A DNA stretch of 64,000 nucleotides, from positions 1,098,501 to 1,162,500 of the forward strand of contig NC_012691.1 of assembly GCF_000023065.1 (NCBI RefSeq). Reading direction: 5' to 3'. The notes under the pieces are model-generated. The model did not search any database, had not been told where the DNA came from, and was given only the letters and a program-made list of their open reading frames with translations. Shown piece after piece: positions 1-8,584 of the stretch (position 1 is the first letter of the stretch; each line of letters opens with the position of its first letter). The DNA comes from Tolumonas auensis DSM 9187 (GTDB lineage Bacteria; Pseudomonadota; Gammaproteobacteria; Enterobacterales; Aeromonadaceae). A program made the translations under genes and the position numbers.

Positions 1-1
1 G

Positions 2-709
2 GGAACCATCAAGGCATTCATTCCGCATGTGCTCTCGCTGGAGAATTACCGCGAGATCTGGGGCGATCCGAATCAGCCGTTTGCCCGCTACCTGTTTAAT
101 ACATTGCTCATCGTCTTTACCACGGTATTTATGTCGATTGTAGTGAACTCCTCGGCAGCCTTTGCGCTGGCGTGGGGGCAGGGTGGGTATCGCAAAATCG
201 TGATTGGTGTCGTGGTCGCACTGCTGGCGATTCCAGGAGAAAGTCTGGCGCTGCCGCAACTGCTGATGGTGAGCAAGATGGGCATCATCGACAGTTATGA
301 AGTGCAGATCCTGCCGTTTATCGGCAATGCCATGTCACTGTTCCTGTTCTATCAGTTCTTCACCAAGATCCCGAAAGATCTGATTGATGCAGCCAAGGTC
401 GATGGCGTCAGCCTGTTCAAAACCTATCTGCATATTGGTTTGCCTCTTTCCAAACCCGTGATTGCAACCGTGGCTATTCTGCAATTCCTCGAGTTCTGGA
501 ACAGCTACCTGTGGCCGGTCATGGTTACCCGCGGACCGGAATATCGTCCGCTGTCGGTGGCGATGTCAGCCTACTTCGGCAGTAATCAGGCCTACTGGGG
601 CAACATCATGGCGTTTGCGGTGTCGATGGCGATACCGGTCATTATCTTCTTCTTATTTATTCAGCGGCATTTTGTCCAGAGTATTACTGGCAGTGCGGTG
701 AAAGGTTAA
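2..709 (+). CDS. ABC sugar transporter permease, MalG type (5' end missing)
   Basis: Inner-membrane permease of a carbohydrate ABC importer. The frame is open from base 2, so the true start lies upstream of the window. The GTG at 29 is only an internal codon. Several hydrophobic segments are visible, and the EAA loop that docks the ATPase is present (DAAKVDGVSLFKTYLHIGLP, about residue 120 of the visible part). The C-terminal part through FFLFIQRHFVQSITGSAVKG is typical of MalG-type proteins. It is followed 19 bp later by a GH32 hydrolase and then by the ATPase, so the importer probably brings in sucrose or fructo-oligosaccharides. The substrate is inferred from the neighbours only. Confidence 0.9.
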   Translation, partial: GTIKAFIPHVLSLENYREIWGDPNQPFARYLFNTLLIVFTTVFMSIVVNSSAAFALAWGQGGYRKIVIGVVVALLAIPGESLALPQLLMVSKMGIIDSYEVQILPFIGNAMSLFLFYQFFTKIPKDLIDAAKVDGVSLFKTYLHIGLPLSKPVIATVAILQFLEFWNSYLWPVMVTRGPEYRPLSVAMSAYFGSNQAYWGNIMAFAVSMAIPVIIFFLFIQRHFVQSITGSAVKG

Positions 710-728
710 GTCTTTATCAGGAGTTGTT

Positions 729-2183
729 ATGTTAGCGGAAAAATATTATCGCCCACTGGTTCACTTTACCCCACCTTTTGGCTGGCTGAATGATCCGAAT
801 GGCCTGGTTTACAAAGACGGTGAGTATCACCTGTTTTATCAATATCATCCGACCGATAGCGTCTGGGGTCCGATGCACTGGGGACATGCCGTAAGCCGGG
901 ATCTGTTGGCGTGGACGCACCTGCCGATTGCGCTGGCACCTGATGCGCTGGGTGTCTGCTTTTCCGGCACGGCGATGGTGGATAAAGGTGATAAATCCGG
1001 GATGTTTGATGGTAAGGATGGCTTGCTGGCGTACTACACCATTACGGCCGATAACGTCCCGTTTAATCAGAGTCAGGGTCTGGCTTACAGTCAGGACAAT
1101 GGCCGTCACTGGACTAAATACGCGGGCAATCCGGTTGTCGCGAATCCGGGCTTTGAGGATTTTCGTGATCCGAAAGTGTTCTGGCACGAAAAAACGCAAG
1201 CCTGGATCATGCTGACCACCGTCGGTCAGCAGATCGCAATTTACCGCTCCGCTGATGCGAAAACCTGGCTGTTCAGTTCTTTCTTTGGCGAAGAACATGG
1301 CGCACATGATGAGCGGGCGTGGGAATGCCCGGATCTGTTCGAAATCAGCATCGAGGGCAGCAAGAAAACCCGTTGGGTTCTGATTGTTGGGGTTCAGCGC
1401 GGTGCCTACTCCGGTGGCTCTGGCACACAGTATTTTGTCGGCCAGTTTGATGGCGAGCAATTCATCAATGAAAACACCCCTGACACGGTGCTTTGGTTGG
1501 ATTATGGCCGCGATTTTTACGCCACCCAGACCTGGTCTGATATTCCGGCTGCCGATGGTCGCCGGATCGGAATCAGCTGGATGAGCAACTGGCTTTACGC
1601 CAATCAAGTGCCAACCCAAAGCTGGCGTTCAGCGATGAGCATGCCGCAGGAATTAGCCCTGAAAGTAACGCCGGACGGACTCCGGTTGTGTCATGCGTTT
1701 ATCCGTGAACTAGAAGCGCTTTGTCAGCATCAGGTGACGGCTGCAGATAAAACACAGGCAACACCGGGGGCGGTATTTAATTTTGACTGGTCTGAAGCCC
1801 ATCGTTTGCAGTTCTCGCTGGAGCTGAAAGATAACAGCACACTGGTTTTACAGCCGATGAATGAACTTGAGTTTACTTTCACGGTGCAGAAAGGGCAGCT
1901 GACACTGCGTTGCCAGCGTCACGGACAAATCGGCGTTGCGGAATTTGATGAGCACTTTCCACATGATTTTACTGTCGCATTAGGCGCAAACCGCCCTCTG
2001 AGTGCCGATCTGTTGCTGGATCGTTCTTCTGCGGAATTGCTTCTGGATAGCGGACGTTATGCCATCACTAATCTGGTATTCCCGAAAGAAGGGCCGACGC
2101 AGCAATGTGTCGCAGCGCTGCGCTCCGGTGAAGTAATTATCCGCGATCTTCACAGACATGATCTGGCTAAAGTGACTGCATAA
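729..2183 (+). CDS. Glycoside hydrolase family 32 (beta-fructosidase / sucrose hydrolase)
   Basis: 484-aa enzyme that cleaves beta-fructosyl bonds (sucrose, fructo-oligosaccharides, or their phosphates). The three GH32 catalytic boxes are present: WLNDPNG with the nucleophile Asp22, FRDPK with the transition-state Asp147, and WECPDLF with the acid/base Glu199. The five-bladed propeller region is followed by a C-terminal beta-sandwich from about residue 330. There is no signal peptide, so it acts in the cytoplasm on sugar brought in by the adjoining ABC importer. It has its own AGGAG ribosome site (719-723) and is the second visible gene of the operon. Because uptake here is by ABC transporter and not PTS, unphosphorylated substrate is more likely than sucrose-6-phosphate (inference). 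Confidence 0.93.
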   Translation: MLAEKYYRPLVHFTPPFGWLNDPNGLVYKDGEYHLFYQYHPTDSVWGPMHWGHAVSRDLLAWTHLPIALAPDALGVCFSGTAMVDKGDKSGMFDGKDGLLAYYTITADNVPFNQSQGLAYSQDNGRHWTKYAGNPVVANPGFEDFRDPKVFWHEKTQAWIMLTTVGQQIAIYRSADAKTWLFSSFFGEEHGAHDERAWECPDLFEISIEGSKKTRWVLIVGVQRGAYSGGSGTQYFVGQFDGEQFINENTPDTVLWLDYGRDFYATQTWSDIPAADGRRIGISWMSNWLYANQVPTQSWRSAMSMPQELALKVTPDGLRLCHAFIRELEALCQHQVTAADKTQATPGAVFNFDWSEAHRLQFSLELKDNSTLVLQPMNELEFTFTVQKGQLTLRCQRHGQIGVAEFDEHFPHDFTVALGANRPLSADLLLDRSSAELLLDSGRYAITNLVFPKEGPTQQCVAALRSGEVIIRDLHRHDLAKVTA

Positions 2184-2194
2184 GGAATTTATAA

Positions 2195-3322
2195 ATGGCT
2201 GATTTAAAACTGAATAAAGTCGTTAAGCGTTTTGGCGAAGTACAGACTATCCATGGCGTGGATCTGGATATCAAACATGGTGAGTTTGTGGTGTTCGTCG
2301 GCCCGTCCGGCTGTGGTAAATCAACGCTGCTACGCATGATTGCCGGGTTGGAAACCATCTCTGACGGGGAAGTGGTGATTGATGAGCAGACCGTAAATGA
2401 CGTGTCTCCTTCTGATCGTGGTATCGCCATGGTGTTTCAATCCTATGCGCTCTATCCGCACATGACGGTGCGGGAAAACATGAGTTTTGGTTTGCGTCTG
2501 GCGAAGAAAAGCAAAGCCGAGATTGAACAACGCGTGGGCGAAGCATCCCGCATCCTGAAACTGGATCACCTGCTGGATCGTTTGCCGAAGCAGCTTTCCG
2601 GTGGTCAGCGTCAGCGTGTTGCAATTGGCCGGACCATTGTGCGTAACCCGAAAGTTTTCCTGTTTGATGAACCGCTGTCGAATCTGGATGCGGAACTGCG
2701 TGTGCAGATGCGGGTCGAAATTTCCAAACTGCATGAGCAGCTCGGTAACACCATGGTTTATGTGACACACGATCAGGTCGAGGCGATGACCATGGCCGAT
2801 AAGATTGTCGTGTTACGTGATGGCCGTGTCGAACAGGTGGGAGCACCGCTGGAGCTGTACCATAATCCACAAAATCAGTTTGTGGCTGGCTTCATCGGTT
2901 CCCCGCGTATGAACTTCCTGAATGCCGAAGTGTTGAAGGCCGAAGGGAATACAGCATGGCTGAAACTATCTGGTGGTGAAGAGTTTTGCATGCTGACAGA
3001 TCGTCCGGTTGTCGCCGGTGATGTGTTGTTGCTTGGTATTCGCCCTGAACATCTGCTGGTAGGGACGTCAGGGGATGTTGATATTTCCCTGAAAGTCGAT
3101 GTGGTTGAAGCGCTGGGAGGAACCACCTTTGCCTATACCCAATATGCCGATGAAGATCAGGTTGTTGTTGTGACAGACGGCGGGCACATCATCCCACGTG
3201 GTAAAACCATGCCGGTCAGCTTCCAGTTGGAGCATGTGCATCTGTTTGATACCAAGACTGGTGTAAGTTTATTACAACAGAAAAAGTCGCCTCAGGTAGA
3301 GAAAATGCTGGCAACAATGTGA
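2195..3322 (+). CDS. Sugar ABC transporter ATPase, MalK/UgpC family
   Basis: 375-aa ATP-binding subunit of the importer. Visible motifs are Walker A GPSGCGKST (residues 36-44), signature LSGGQRQRVAIGR, Walker B VFLFDEPLSNLD and the H-loop THD. A C-terminal regulatory OB-type domain (about 235-350) is typical of the MalK group, whose members often serve several sugar importers. It follows the GH32 gene by 11 bp, so it is co-transcribed. Its only visible membrane partner is the permease at the left edge; the binding protein and second permease should lie upstream of the window. Confidence 0.95.
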   Translation: MADLKLNKVVKRFGEVQTIHGVDLDIKHGEFVVFVGPSGCGKSTLLRMIAGLETISDGEVVIDEQTVNDVSPSDRGIAMVFQSYALYPHMTVRENMSFGLRLAKKSKAEIEQRVGEASRILKLDHLLDRLPKQLSGGQRQRVAIGRTIVRNPKVFLFDEPLSNLDAELRVQMRVEISKLHEQLGNTMVYVTHDQVEAMTMADKIVVLRDGRVEQVGAPLELYHNPQNQFVAGFIGSPRMNFLNAEVLKAEGNTAWLKLSGGEEFCMLTDRPVVAGDVLLLGIRPEHLLVGTSGDVDISLKVDVVEALGGTTFAYTQYADEDQVVVVTDGGHIIPRGKTMPVSFQLEHVHLFDTKTGVSLLQQKKSPQVEKMLATM

Positions 3323-3328
3323 TCCCAC

Positions 3329-3389
3329 AGTACGTAATATGTTGATAAAACGAAGAAACGAGTGACGTTGGTTTGGCATATTACGTACT
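3329..3389. promoter_or_regulatory. 13-bp perfect inverted repeat before the LacI-type gene
   Basis: AGTACGTAATATG at 3329-3341 and its exact reverse complement CATATTACGTACT at 3377-3389 are 35 bp apart, between the ATPase stop and the LacI start at 3419. Each arm is itself nearly symmetric around TACGTA with a central CG, the geometry of LacI-family operators. The pair could be two operators for autoregulation or the arms of a long-loop hairpin. There is no T-run after the second arm, so a terminator is less likely. Confidence 0.5.
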
Positions 3390-3418
3390 ATCAGATAAAA
3401 CATCAGTGGCACCGAATT

Positions 3419-4435
3419 ATGACGACGATAAGAGATGTTGCAGAGCTGGCGGGTGTATCTATCGCCACCATTTCCAGAGTTCTGAATAACAAAGGCAAGG
3501 TTTCAGAAGAAACGGCAGAACGTGTCCGCGCGATAGTCAAAGAGCTGGGGTATGTTTATGTGCAACAGCCGCTGAAACGTCGTCAGGTTGTTACTAAGCC
3601 ACAGGGTGTCTTTGCCATTATTCTGCCTACCTTGTCGAATCCTTATTTTGCTGAATTGCTGGATATAGTCGAACAGGAAGTGCAATACCTCGGCCGTTCG
3701 TTGCTGGTATATAACTCGCGGGGTGATGTACAACGTGAACTGGGTCTGCTCAATATCTGCAAGCAACAAAAGATCGATGGTCTGTTTATTGTTCCGAGCT
3801 CGAATAAACCGGACTATATCGCCACGCTGAATCAGCAGCCATTCCCTGTGGTATCACTGACACAGCTTCATCCTGAACTAACCAGCGTTGCGGTTGATCA
3901 TGCTGAAGGTGGGGCGCAAGTTGCCGAACATCTGGCCAGCATGGGGCATACCCAAATAGGGTATCTGGGCCCGGCTGATGAAGCTGAACAAAAATTCACG
4001 GGTTTCCGTAACAAACTATCCGATTTACGTATCCCGTTACCGGCAGAACGAATTATTGATACGCCGGATGTATCCGCCCCTGAATTATCAGCCCGGTTTA
4101 GCACTTATCTCGATCAGCATGCGGTATTACCATTTTCTGCTATTTTCGTTTTTAACGACGTTTCTGCTCAGTTAGTCATTGAGGTATTACAGTCGCGTGG
4201 TTATCGCGTGCCGGAAAATGTGCTGGTGGTGGGGTTTGATAACACGCTGATTGCACAGGTCATGAATATCAGCAGTGTGGCGCAGCCAATCCGGGAAATC
4301 GGTCGTCTGGGTTTTCAGGAAATGATGCGCTTAACCGGACAGAATGAAACGGATACTGACATCCATCATCTGATTTTGTCGCCGCGTCTGGTTTTGCGCA
4401 ACAGCTCAGTAAGAGTGATCAAAAAAGTATTATAA
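3419..4435 (+). CDS. LacI-family transcriptional regulator of the fructoside operon
   Basis: 338-aa repressor-type protein. The N-terminal helix-turn-helix reads TTIRDVAELAGVSIATISRV and is followed by a hinge and a periplasmic-binding-protein-like sensor domain (about residues 60-335). The start at 3419 puts the HTH at the extreme N terminus, as in the family; the upstream GTG at 3362 would add 19 residues with no known counterpart. No strong ribosome site is visible. It lies 96 bp after the ATPase gene on the same strand and probably controls the sugar operon in response to an imported sugar. The effector is unknown. Confidence 0.92.
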   Translation: MTTIRDVAELAGVSIATISRVLNNKGKVSEETAERVRAIVKELGYVYVQQPLKRRQVVTKPQGVFAIILPTLSNPYFAELLDIVEQEVQYLGRSLLVYNSRGDVQRELGLLNICKQQKIDGLFIVPSSNKPDYIATLNQQPFPVVSLTQLHPELTSVAVDHAEGGAQVAEHLASMGHTQIGYLGPADEAEQKFTGFRNKLSDLRIPLPAERIIDTPDVSAPELSARFSTYLDQHAVLPFSAIFVFNDVSAQLVIEVLQSRGYRVPENVLVVGFDNTLIAQVMNISSVAQPIREIGRLGFQEMMRLTGQNETDTDIHHLILSPRLVLRNSSVRVIKKVL

Positions 4436-4497
4436 TACGATGCCAATATCAGGATGTTTTCAGGCTACATCCATCTGTATATAAGGACGTGTACTTT

Positions 4498-4746
4498 ATG
4501 AAAGCAAAATTGTTGTTATGGCTGGCAGGTGTTCTCCTGCTCGGCAGTGTTTTACCTGCTCAGGCGAATAGTTGTGGTTCTGATTGTGTTAACCAATGTT
4601 CCGGTAGTAGTGGGGGGGAGGAACAGGTGTATCGGGATTGTCTGGACAGCTGTGTAGCGGGTTGTCTGGAAGATGAGCCTGATGTACCGGATGTTCCGCC
4701 ACCAACACCTGTTGAACCTGATGAATCAACTGAACCAGATGCGTAA
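4498..4746 (+). CDS. Small secreted cysteine-rich protein with acidic Pro-rich tail
   Basis: 82-aa protein that I do not recognise. ATG 4498 is chosen because AAGGA (4483-4487) lies 10 nt upstream; the GTG at 4489 would be too close to it. Residues 1-23 form a signal peptide (Lys-rich start, hydrophobic core, cleavage probably after PAQA). The mature part has two C-x3-C-x3-C clusters (CGSDCVNQC and CLDSCVAGC) about 15 residues apart, then a tail of Asp, Glu, Val and Pro. Six cysteines outside the cytoplasm suggest a disulfide-linked helical hairpin. It lies 62 bp after the LacI-type gene and ends at a perfect palindrome shared with pykA. Confidence 0.75.
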   Translation: MKAKLLLWLAGVLLLGSVLPAQANSCGSDCVNQCSGSSGGEEQVYRDCLDSCVAGCLEDEPDVPDVPPPTPVEPDESTEPDA

Positions 4747-4772
4747 CCGCATCGCATAAAAGCAATATAACA

Positions 4773-4798
4773 ATAACGCCGGCATATGCCGGCGTTAT
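4773..4798. terminator. 26-bp perfect palindrome between convergent genes
   Basis: ATAACGCCGGCAT followed directly by its reverse complement. It lies 26 bp after the small secreted protein (+) and 19 bp after the end of pykA (-). It is GC-rich in the middle with A/T flanks, so it probably ends transcription from both sides. Confidence 0.7.
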
Positions 4799-4817
4799 CA
4801 GATCCAGGTCGCAGCGA

Positions 4818-6257
4818 TTATTCTACGATCATCATCTTGCAGGTGTTGGTACCACCGATACTTTCAATTTTGTCACCATAAGTCATCAGAATCAGATCGC
4901 CTGATTTCAGATAGCCACGGCTTTTCAGCTCGGAAATCGCATCACGGCAGTTCTGGATAACCGGCTGTGATTCATCTGCATCAAAGTATACCGGAGTAAC
5001 ACCACGGTACAGAGAACACCAGTTCAGCGTCTGTTGATGACGTGACAGTGCGAAAATTGGCAGACCTGAGCTTAAACGGGACATCAGCAGCGGCGTGGTG
5101 CCTGACTCAGTCATCGCGATAATGCCTTTTACACCTTGCATGTGGTTAGCTGCATACATGGTGCTCATAGCAACTGTTTCTTCAACAGTATCAAAAGTAT
5201 GAGTCATACGGTGGTTAGACACGTTCACGCTTGGGTGTTTTTCGGCACCCAGACAAACGTTAGCCATCGCGGTAACAGTTTCAATCGGGAAATCACCGGC
5301 AGCAGTTTCAGCTGACAGCATGACCGCATCCGTACCATCCAGAACCGCGTTAGCTACGTCCATAACTTCAGCACGGGTTGGCATCGGTGCTTTGATCATC
5401 GATTCCATCATCTGAGTTGCAGTGATAACAACACGGTTCAGTTTACGTGCGGAACGGATCAGTTTTTTCTGAACGCCCATCAGCTCGGAGTCGCCGATTT
5501 CAACGCCCAGATCACCACGCGCTACCATCACCACATCAGAAGCCAGAATGATATCTTCCATCGCTTCGTCGGTAGCAACAGTTTCAGCACGTTCTACTTT
5601 GGCCACGATTTTGGCGTTGCAGCCGGCTTCACGCGCCAGTTCACGGGCATAGTTCAGGTCAGCACCATTACGCGGGAAAGATACTGCCAGATAATCAACC
5701 TGCATCAGCGCTGCAGTTTTGATGTCGGCTTTATCTTTTTCAGTCAGCGCCGGAGCAGACAGACCACCGCCTTTTTTGTTGATACCTTTGTTGTTAGACA
5801 GCGGGCCACCAACGGTCACGGTAGTGAAAATTTTGCTGCCTTCAACACTGTCTACTTTCAGCTGCACACGGCCATCGTCCAGTAACAAAATGTCACCGGC
5901 AACGACATCTTCAGGTAGTTTTTTATAGTCGATACCGACTTGTTCCTGAGTACCATCACCTTTACCCAAGTTCGCATCCAGCAGAAATTTGTCGCCCACT
6001 TTCAACATAATTTTGTTGTCTTTGAACGTAGATACGCGGATTTTCGGGCCTTGCAGGTCACCCAGAATCGCTACTGATTTACCCAGACGGGCAGCCAGTG
6101 CGCGGATCTCTTTGGCACGGGCAATATGATCTTCAGCCGTACCGTGAGAGAAGTTCATGCGCACCATGTTGGCACCGGCTTCCAGAATCCCTTCCAGCAC
6201 GCCTTCGCGGTCAGTTGCCGGACCTAATGTGGTCACGATTTTGGTTCTTCTTAACAT
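4818..6257 (-). CDS. pykA: Pyruvate kinase II
   Basis: 479-aa glycolytic enzyme converting phosphoenolpyruvate and ADP to pyruvate and ATP. Near-colinear with E. coli PykA: N-terminal [16 protein letters not shown], active-site [16 protein letters not shown], and the pyruvate kinase signature IVAKVERAE. The start at 6257 (MLRRTK) is preferred because GGAG lies 6 nt upstream of it. The in-frame ATG at 6269 would place that GGAG inside the gene and has no ribosome site of its own. A HexR-like dyad lies about 100 bp upstream and hexR follows upstream in the same orientation; PykA is a known HexR target in gammaproteobacteria. Confidence 0.97.
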   Translation of the reverse strand: MLRRTKIVTTLGPATDREGVLEGILEAGANMVRMNFSHGTAEDHIARAKEIRALAARLGKSVAILGDLQGPKIRVSTFKDNKIMLKVGDKFLLDANLGKGDGTQEQVGIDYKKLPEDVVAGDILLLDDGRVQLKVDSVEGSKIFTTVTVGGPLSNNKGINKKGGGLSAPALTEKDKADIKTAALMQVDYLAVSFPRNGADLNYARELAREAGCNAKIVAKVERAETVATDEAMEDIILASDVVMVARGDLGVEIGDSELMGVQKKLIRSARKLNRVVITATQMMESMIKAPMPTRAEVMDVANAVLDGTDAVMLSAETAAGDFPIETVTAMANVCLGAEKHPSVNVSNHRMTHTFDTVEETVAMSTMYAANHMQGVKGIIAMTESGTTPLLMSRLSSGLPIFALSRHQQTLNWCSLYRGVTPVYFDADESQPVIQNCRDAISELKSRGYLKSGDLILMTYGDKIESIGGTNTCKMMIVE

Positions 6258-6354
6258 CTTCAGCTCCATGAGTTAGTTATAAATATAGTCAATAACAGAA
6301 AACGGAAATTAATATGAAAAAAGTGACCTGCAATAAATGTGCGAGAATGTAAGT

Positions 6355-6369
6355 TGTAGGAACATTACA
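6355..6369. promoter_or_regulatory. HexR-like operator upstream of pykA
   Basis: TGTAGGAACATTACA is a 15-bp dyad (TGTAG-N5-TTACA) between hexR and pykA. It fits the form TGTARTNNNATTACA remembered for HexR sites with one mismatch. A second half, TGTAA at 6348-6352, adjoins it. Confidence 0.5.
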
Positions 6370-6451
6370 GGCCAGTTGTGTCATTTCGATGATACGAAAC
6401 GACACATTTTGATACATGATGAGGGCATGATGCGGGATATAGGAGATGATT

Positions 6452-7303
6452 TCACTGATGCAGTGATTCAAAGCGGGAATCTTTTATCCCTTCTTTGACC
6501 TTCTTCAAATTTTCGCGAAATTTTACGCCTCGGCGTAATGTAAATCCGGTCGCTAAGACATCAATTAATGCCAGTTGTGCGATACGCGAAGCCATTGGCA
6601 GATAGACATCAGTGTCTTCCGGCACATCCATTGATAACACCAGATTACATTGGGCGGCTAATGGGGAATCCTGTGCCGTAATACCTATCACCGTTGCATC
6701 ATTGTGGCGCGCCAGTGCTGCAATTTCGACCAGTGCTTTGGTGCGGCCGGTATGCGAGATCACGACAACGACATCACCGTCACTGCTATTAATACAGCTC
6801 ATCCGCATCATGACGATGTCATCAAAACAGACAACAGGAATGTTAAAACGGAAGAATTTATTCAAGGCATCATGGGCTACGGCTGATGATGCCCCCAGAC
6901 CAAAAAACGATATTTTTTTTGCCTGCGTGAGTAAATCAACACACCGGTTAACTGCGGTGGTATCCAGGCTGTTTTTGGCTACTTCCAGACAGGCAATTGT
7001 CGATTCAAATATCTTCGCGGTATATTCGTCCGGCGTGTCATGTTCTTCGACATGCAGATTCACATACGGCGTGCCATTAGCGAGGCTCTGTGCCAGATGC
7101 AGCTTGAAATCGGGGAAGCCTTTTGTGTCGAGACGACGACAAAACCGGTTAACTGTTGGTTCACTGACATCCGCCATTTTGGCGAGCGTAGCAATGCTGG
7201 AATGAATCGCGACTTGAGGCGAATGTAGAATCACTTCGGCGACTTTACGCTCTGATTTACTGAAATGTTCCAGATGTTTAGTGATTTTTTCCAGTGTATT
7301 CAT
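6452..7303 (-). CDS. hexR: HexR, RpiR-family regulator of glucose catabolism
   Basis: 283-aa regulator. The N-terminal RpiR helix-turn-helix (residues 1-77, with VSEPTVNRFCRRLDTKGFPD) is followed by a SIS sugar-phosphate binding domain (about 125-260, with ISHTGRTKALVEIA). Closely matches E. coli HexR throughout. HexR senses 2-keto-3-deoxy-6-phosphogluconate and controls central carbon genes including glk, pykA, zwf and gapA. Two of these, pykA and glk, flank it here, with candidate operators on both sides. Confidence 0.95.
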   Translation of the reverse strand: MNTLEKITKHLEHFSKSERKVAEVILHSPQVAIHSSIATLAKMADVSEPTVNRFCRRLDTKGFPDFKLHLAQSLANGTPYVNLHVEEHDTPDEYTAKIFESTIACLEVAKNSLDTTAVNRCVDLLTQAKKISFFGLGASSAVAHDALNKFFRFNIPVVCFDDIVMMRMSCINSSDGDVVVVISHTGRTKALVEIAALARHNDATVIGITAQDSPLAAQCNLVLSMDVPEDTDVYLPMASRIAQLALIDVLATGFTLRRGVKFRENLKKVKEGIKDSRFESLHQ

Positions 7304-7390
7304 GCTTAGTGATCCAGCTCGCAGCGAAGAATGTTGGTTAGTTGTTATTAATGTTAAAGGTAACAGATAACATCAGCATACACAGCAAAA

Positions 7391-7408
7391 TGTAGGAAAA
7401 AAACTACA
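7391..7408. promoter_or_regulatory. Candidate HexR operator in the hexR-glk divergent region
   Basis: TGTAGGAAAAAAACTACA has perfect 5-bp arms (TGTAG / CTACA) around an A-rich spacer of 8. It lies 88 bp before hexR and about 140 bp before glk. The spacer is longer than in the pykA dyad, so the assignment to HexR is tentative. Confidence 0.45.
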
Positions 7409-7545
7409 TTTATTGATCAAAACCCTGATGCTGTGATCCGTCTGGTGTTTTCCGGGTCTGACAATATGTAGACTAGTGATCATTGAAAGTAATCTATTGT
7501 AACTATATCTATATTCCGACATTGGTGATTTTTGGGGAGATTATG

Positions 7546-8511
7546 ATGGCTGAACAAGTTCTGGTGGGCGATGTTGGTGGTACAAATGCTCGTCTGGCGT
7601 TGTGTAGTTTGCAGGATGGTAGCTTATCGCACATCAAAAACTATTCCGGTGCGGAATATCCGTCACTTGAGGCGGTGATCCGGGTTTATCTGGAAGAAAC
7701 GGCTGCTAAAGTTTCCAGTGCATGTATCGCGATTGCCTGCCCGATTACAGGTGACTGGGTGGCGATGACTAACCATACCTGGGCATTCTCTCAAAGCGAA
7801 ATGCAGCAAAATCTGGGGCTGCAACACCTTTCTATCATCAATGATTTCACCGCTATCTCTATGGCTATCCCGGCGCTGAAAGATGAAGACAAAATTCAGT
7901 TCGGTGGTGAGGCTGCACAGGCCGGTAAGCCTATCGCTGTCTACGGTGCCGGTACTGGCCTGGGCGTAGCGCATCTGGTTCATAGCGGAGAAGCCTGGAT
8001 GAGCTTGCCGGGCGAGGGTGGTCATGTCGATTTTGCACCTAACAGCACTGAAGAAGTCATGGTGCTGGAAGCATTGCGTGAAGAACTGGGCCATGTGTCT
8101 GCTGAACGTCTGTTATCGGGTCCGGGTCTGGTCAATATCTATCGTGGCTTGGTTCTGTCAGATGACCGTGTACCGGAAAATCTGCAGCCGAAAGATGTGA
8201 CTGAGCGTGCACTGGCGGATGAAGATATCGACTGTCGTCGTGCGCTGAGCCTGTTCTGTGTGCTGATGGGCCGTTTCGGCGGTAACCTGGCGCTGAACCT
8301 GGGCACCTTCGGTGGTGTCTATATCGCCGGTGGTATCGTACCGCGCTTCCTGGAATTCTTTAAAGCATCCGGCTTCCGCGTTGCGTTTGAAGATAAAGGC
8401 CGTTTCCACTCTTATCTGGAACCGATCCCGGTATTTTTGATCACGCATGAACAACCGGGCCTGCTGGGTTCTGGTGCTTACTTACGTCAGAAACTGGGTT
8501 ACAAACTCTGA
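7546..8511 (+). CDS. glk: Glucokinase
   Basis: 321-aa kinase phosphorylating free cytoplasmic glucose to glucose-6-phosphate. Visible motifs: [12 protein letters not shown] phosphate loop at the N terminus, the catalytic INDFTA, GAGTGLG, and [14 protein letters not shown] 7546 is chosen because GGGGAG (7534-7539) lies 6 nt upstream; ATG 7543 is also possible. It is divergent from hexR with a HexR-like dyad between them. In this genome it could also take the glucose released in the cytoplasm by the GH32 and GH78 enzymes (inference). Confidence 0.96.
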   Translation: MAEQVLVGDVGGTNARLALCSLQDGSLSHIKNYSGAEYPSLEAVIRVYLEETAAKVSSACIAIACPITGDWVAMTNHTWAFSQSEMQQNLGLQHLSIINDFTAISMAIPALKDEDKIQFGGEAAQAGKPIAVYGAGTGLGVAHLVHSGEAWMSLPGEGGHVDFAPNSTEEVMVLEALREELGHVSAERLLSGPGLVNIYRGLVLSDDRVPENLQPKDVTERALADEDIDCRRALSLFCVLMGRFGGNLALNLGTFGGVYIAGGIVPRFLEFFKASGFRVAFEDKGRFHSYLEPIPVFLITHEQPGLLGSGAYLRQKLGYKL

Positions 8512-8535
8512 TTCGGATAAGTAAGCCGCTAATAA

Positions 8536-8557
8536 AACGCCCCGGTTCCGGGGCGTT
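8536..8557 (+). terminator. Terminator of glk
   Basis: Perfect 10-bp stem AACGCCCCGG / CCGGGGCGTT with a TT loop, 24 bp after the glk stop. The T-run is weak (TTCTGCTTTTC). It may also serve the convergent gene that ends at 8585. Confidence 0.75.
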
Positions 8558-8584
8558 CTGCTTTTCAGTCATAACAAATGTGGA

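Noticed and set aside
732-1619. Long open frame opposite the GH32 gene
   Set aside because: It mirrors a gene with all catalytic motifs, has no recognisable domain, and is a shadow of biased codon use.
6289-6471. 60-codon open frame between pykA and hexR
   Set aside because: It overlaps the hexR end and the HexR-like dyad, with no ribosome site.
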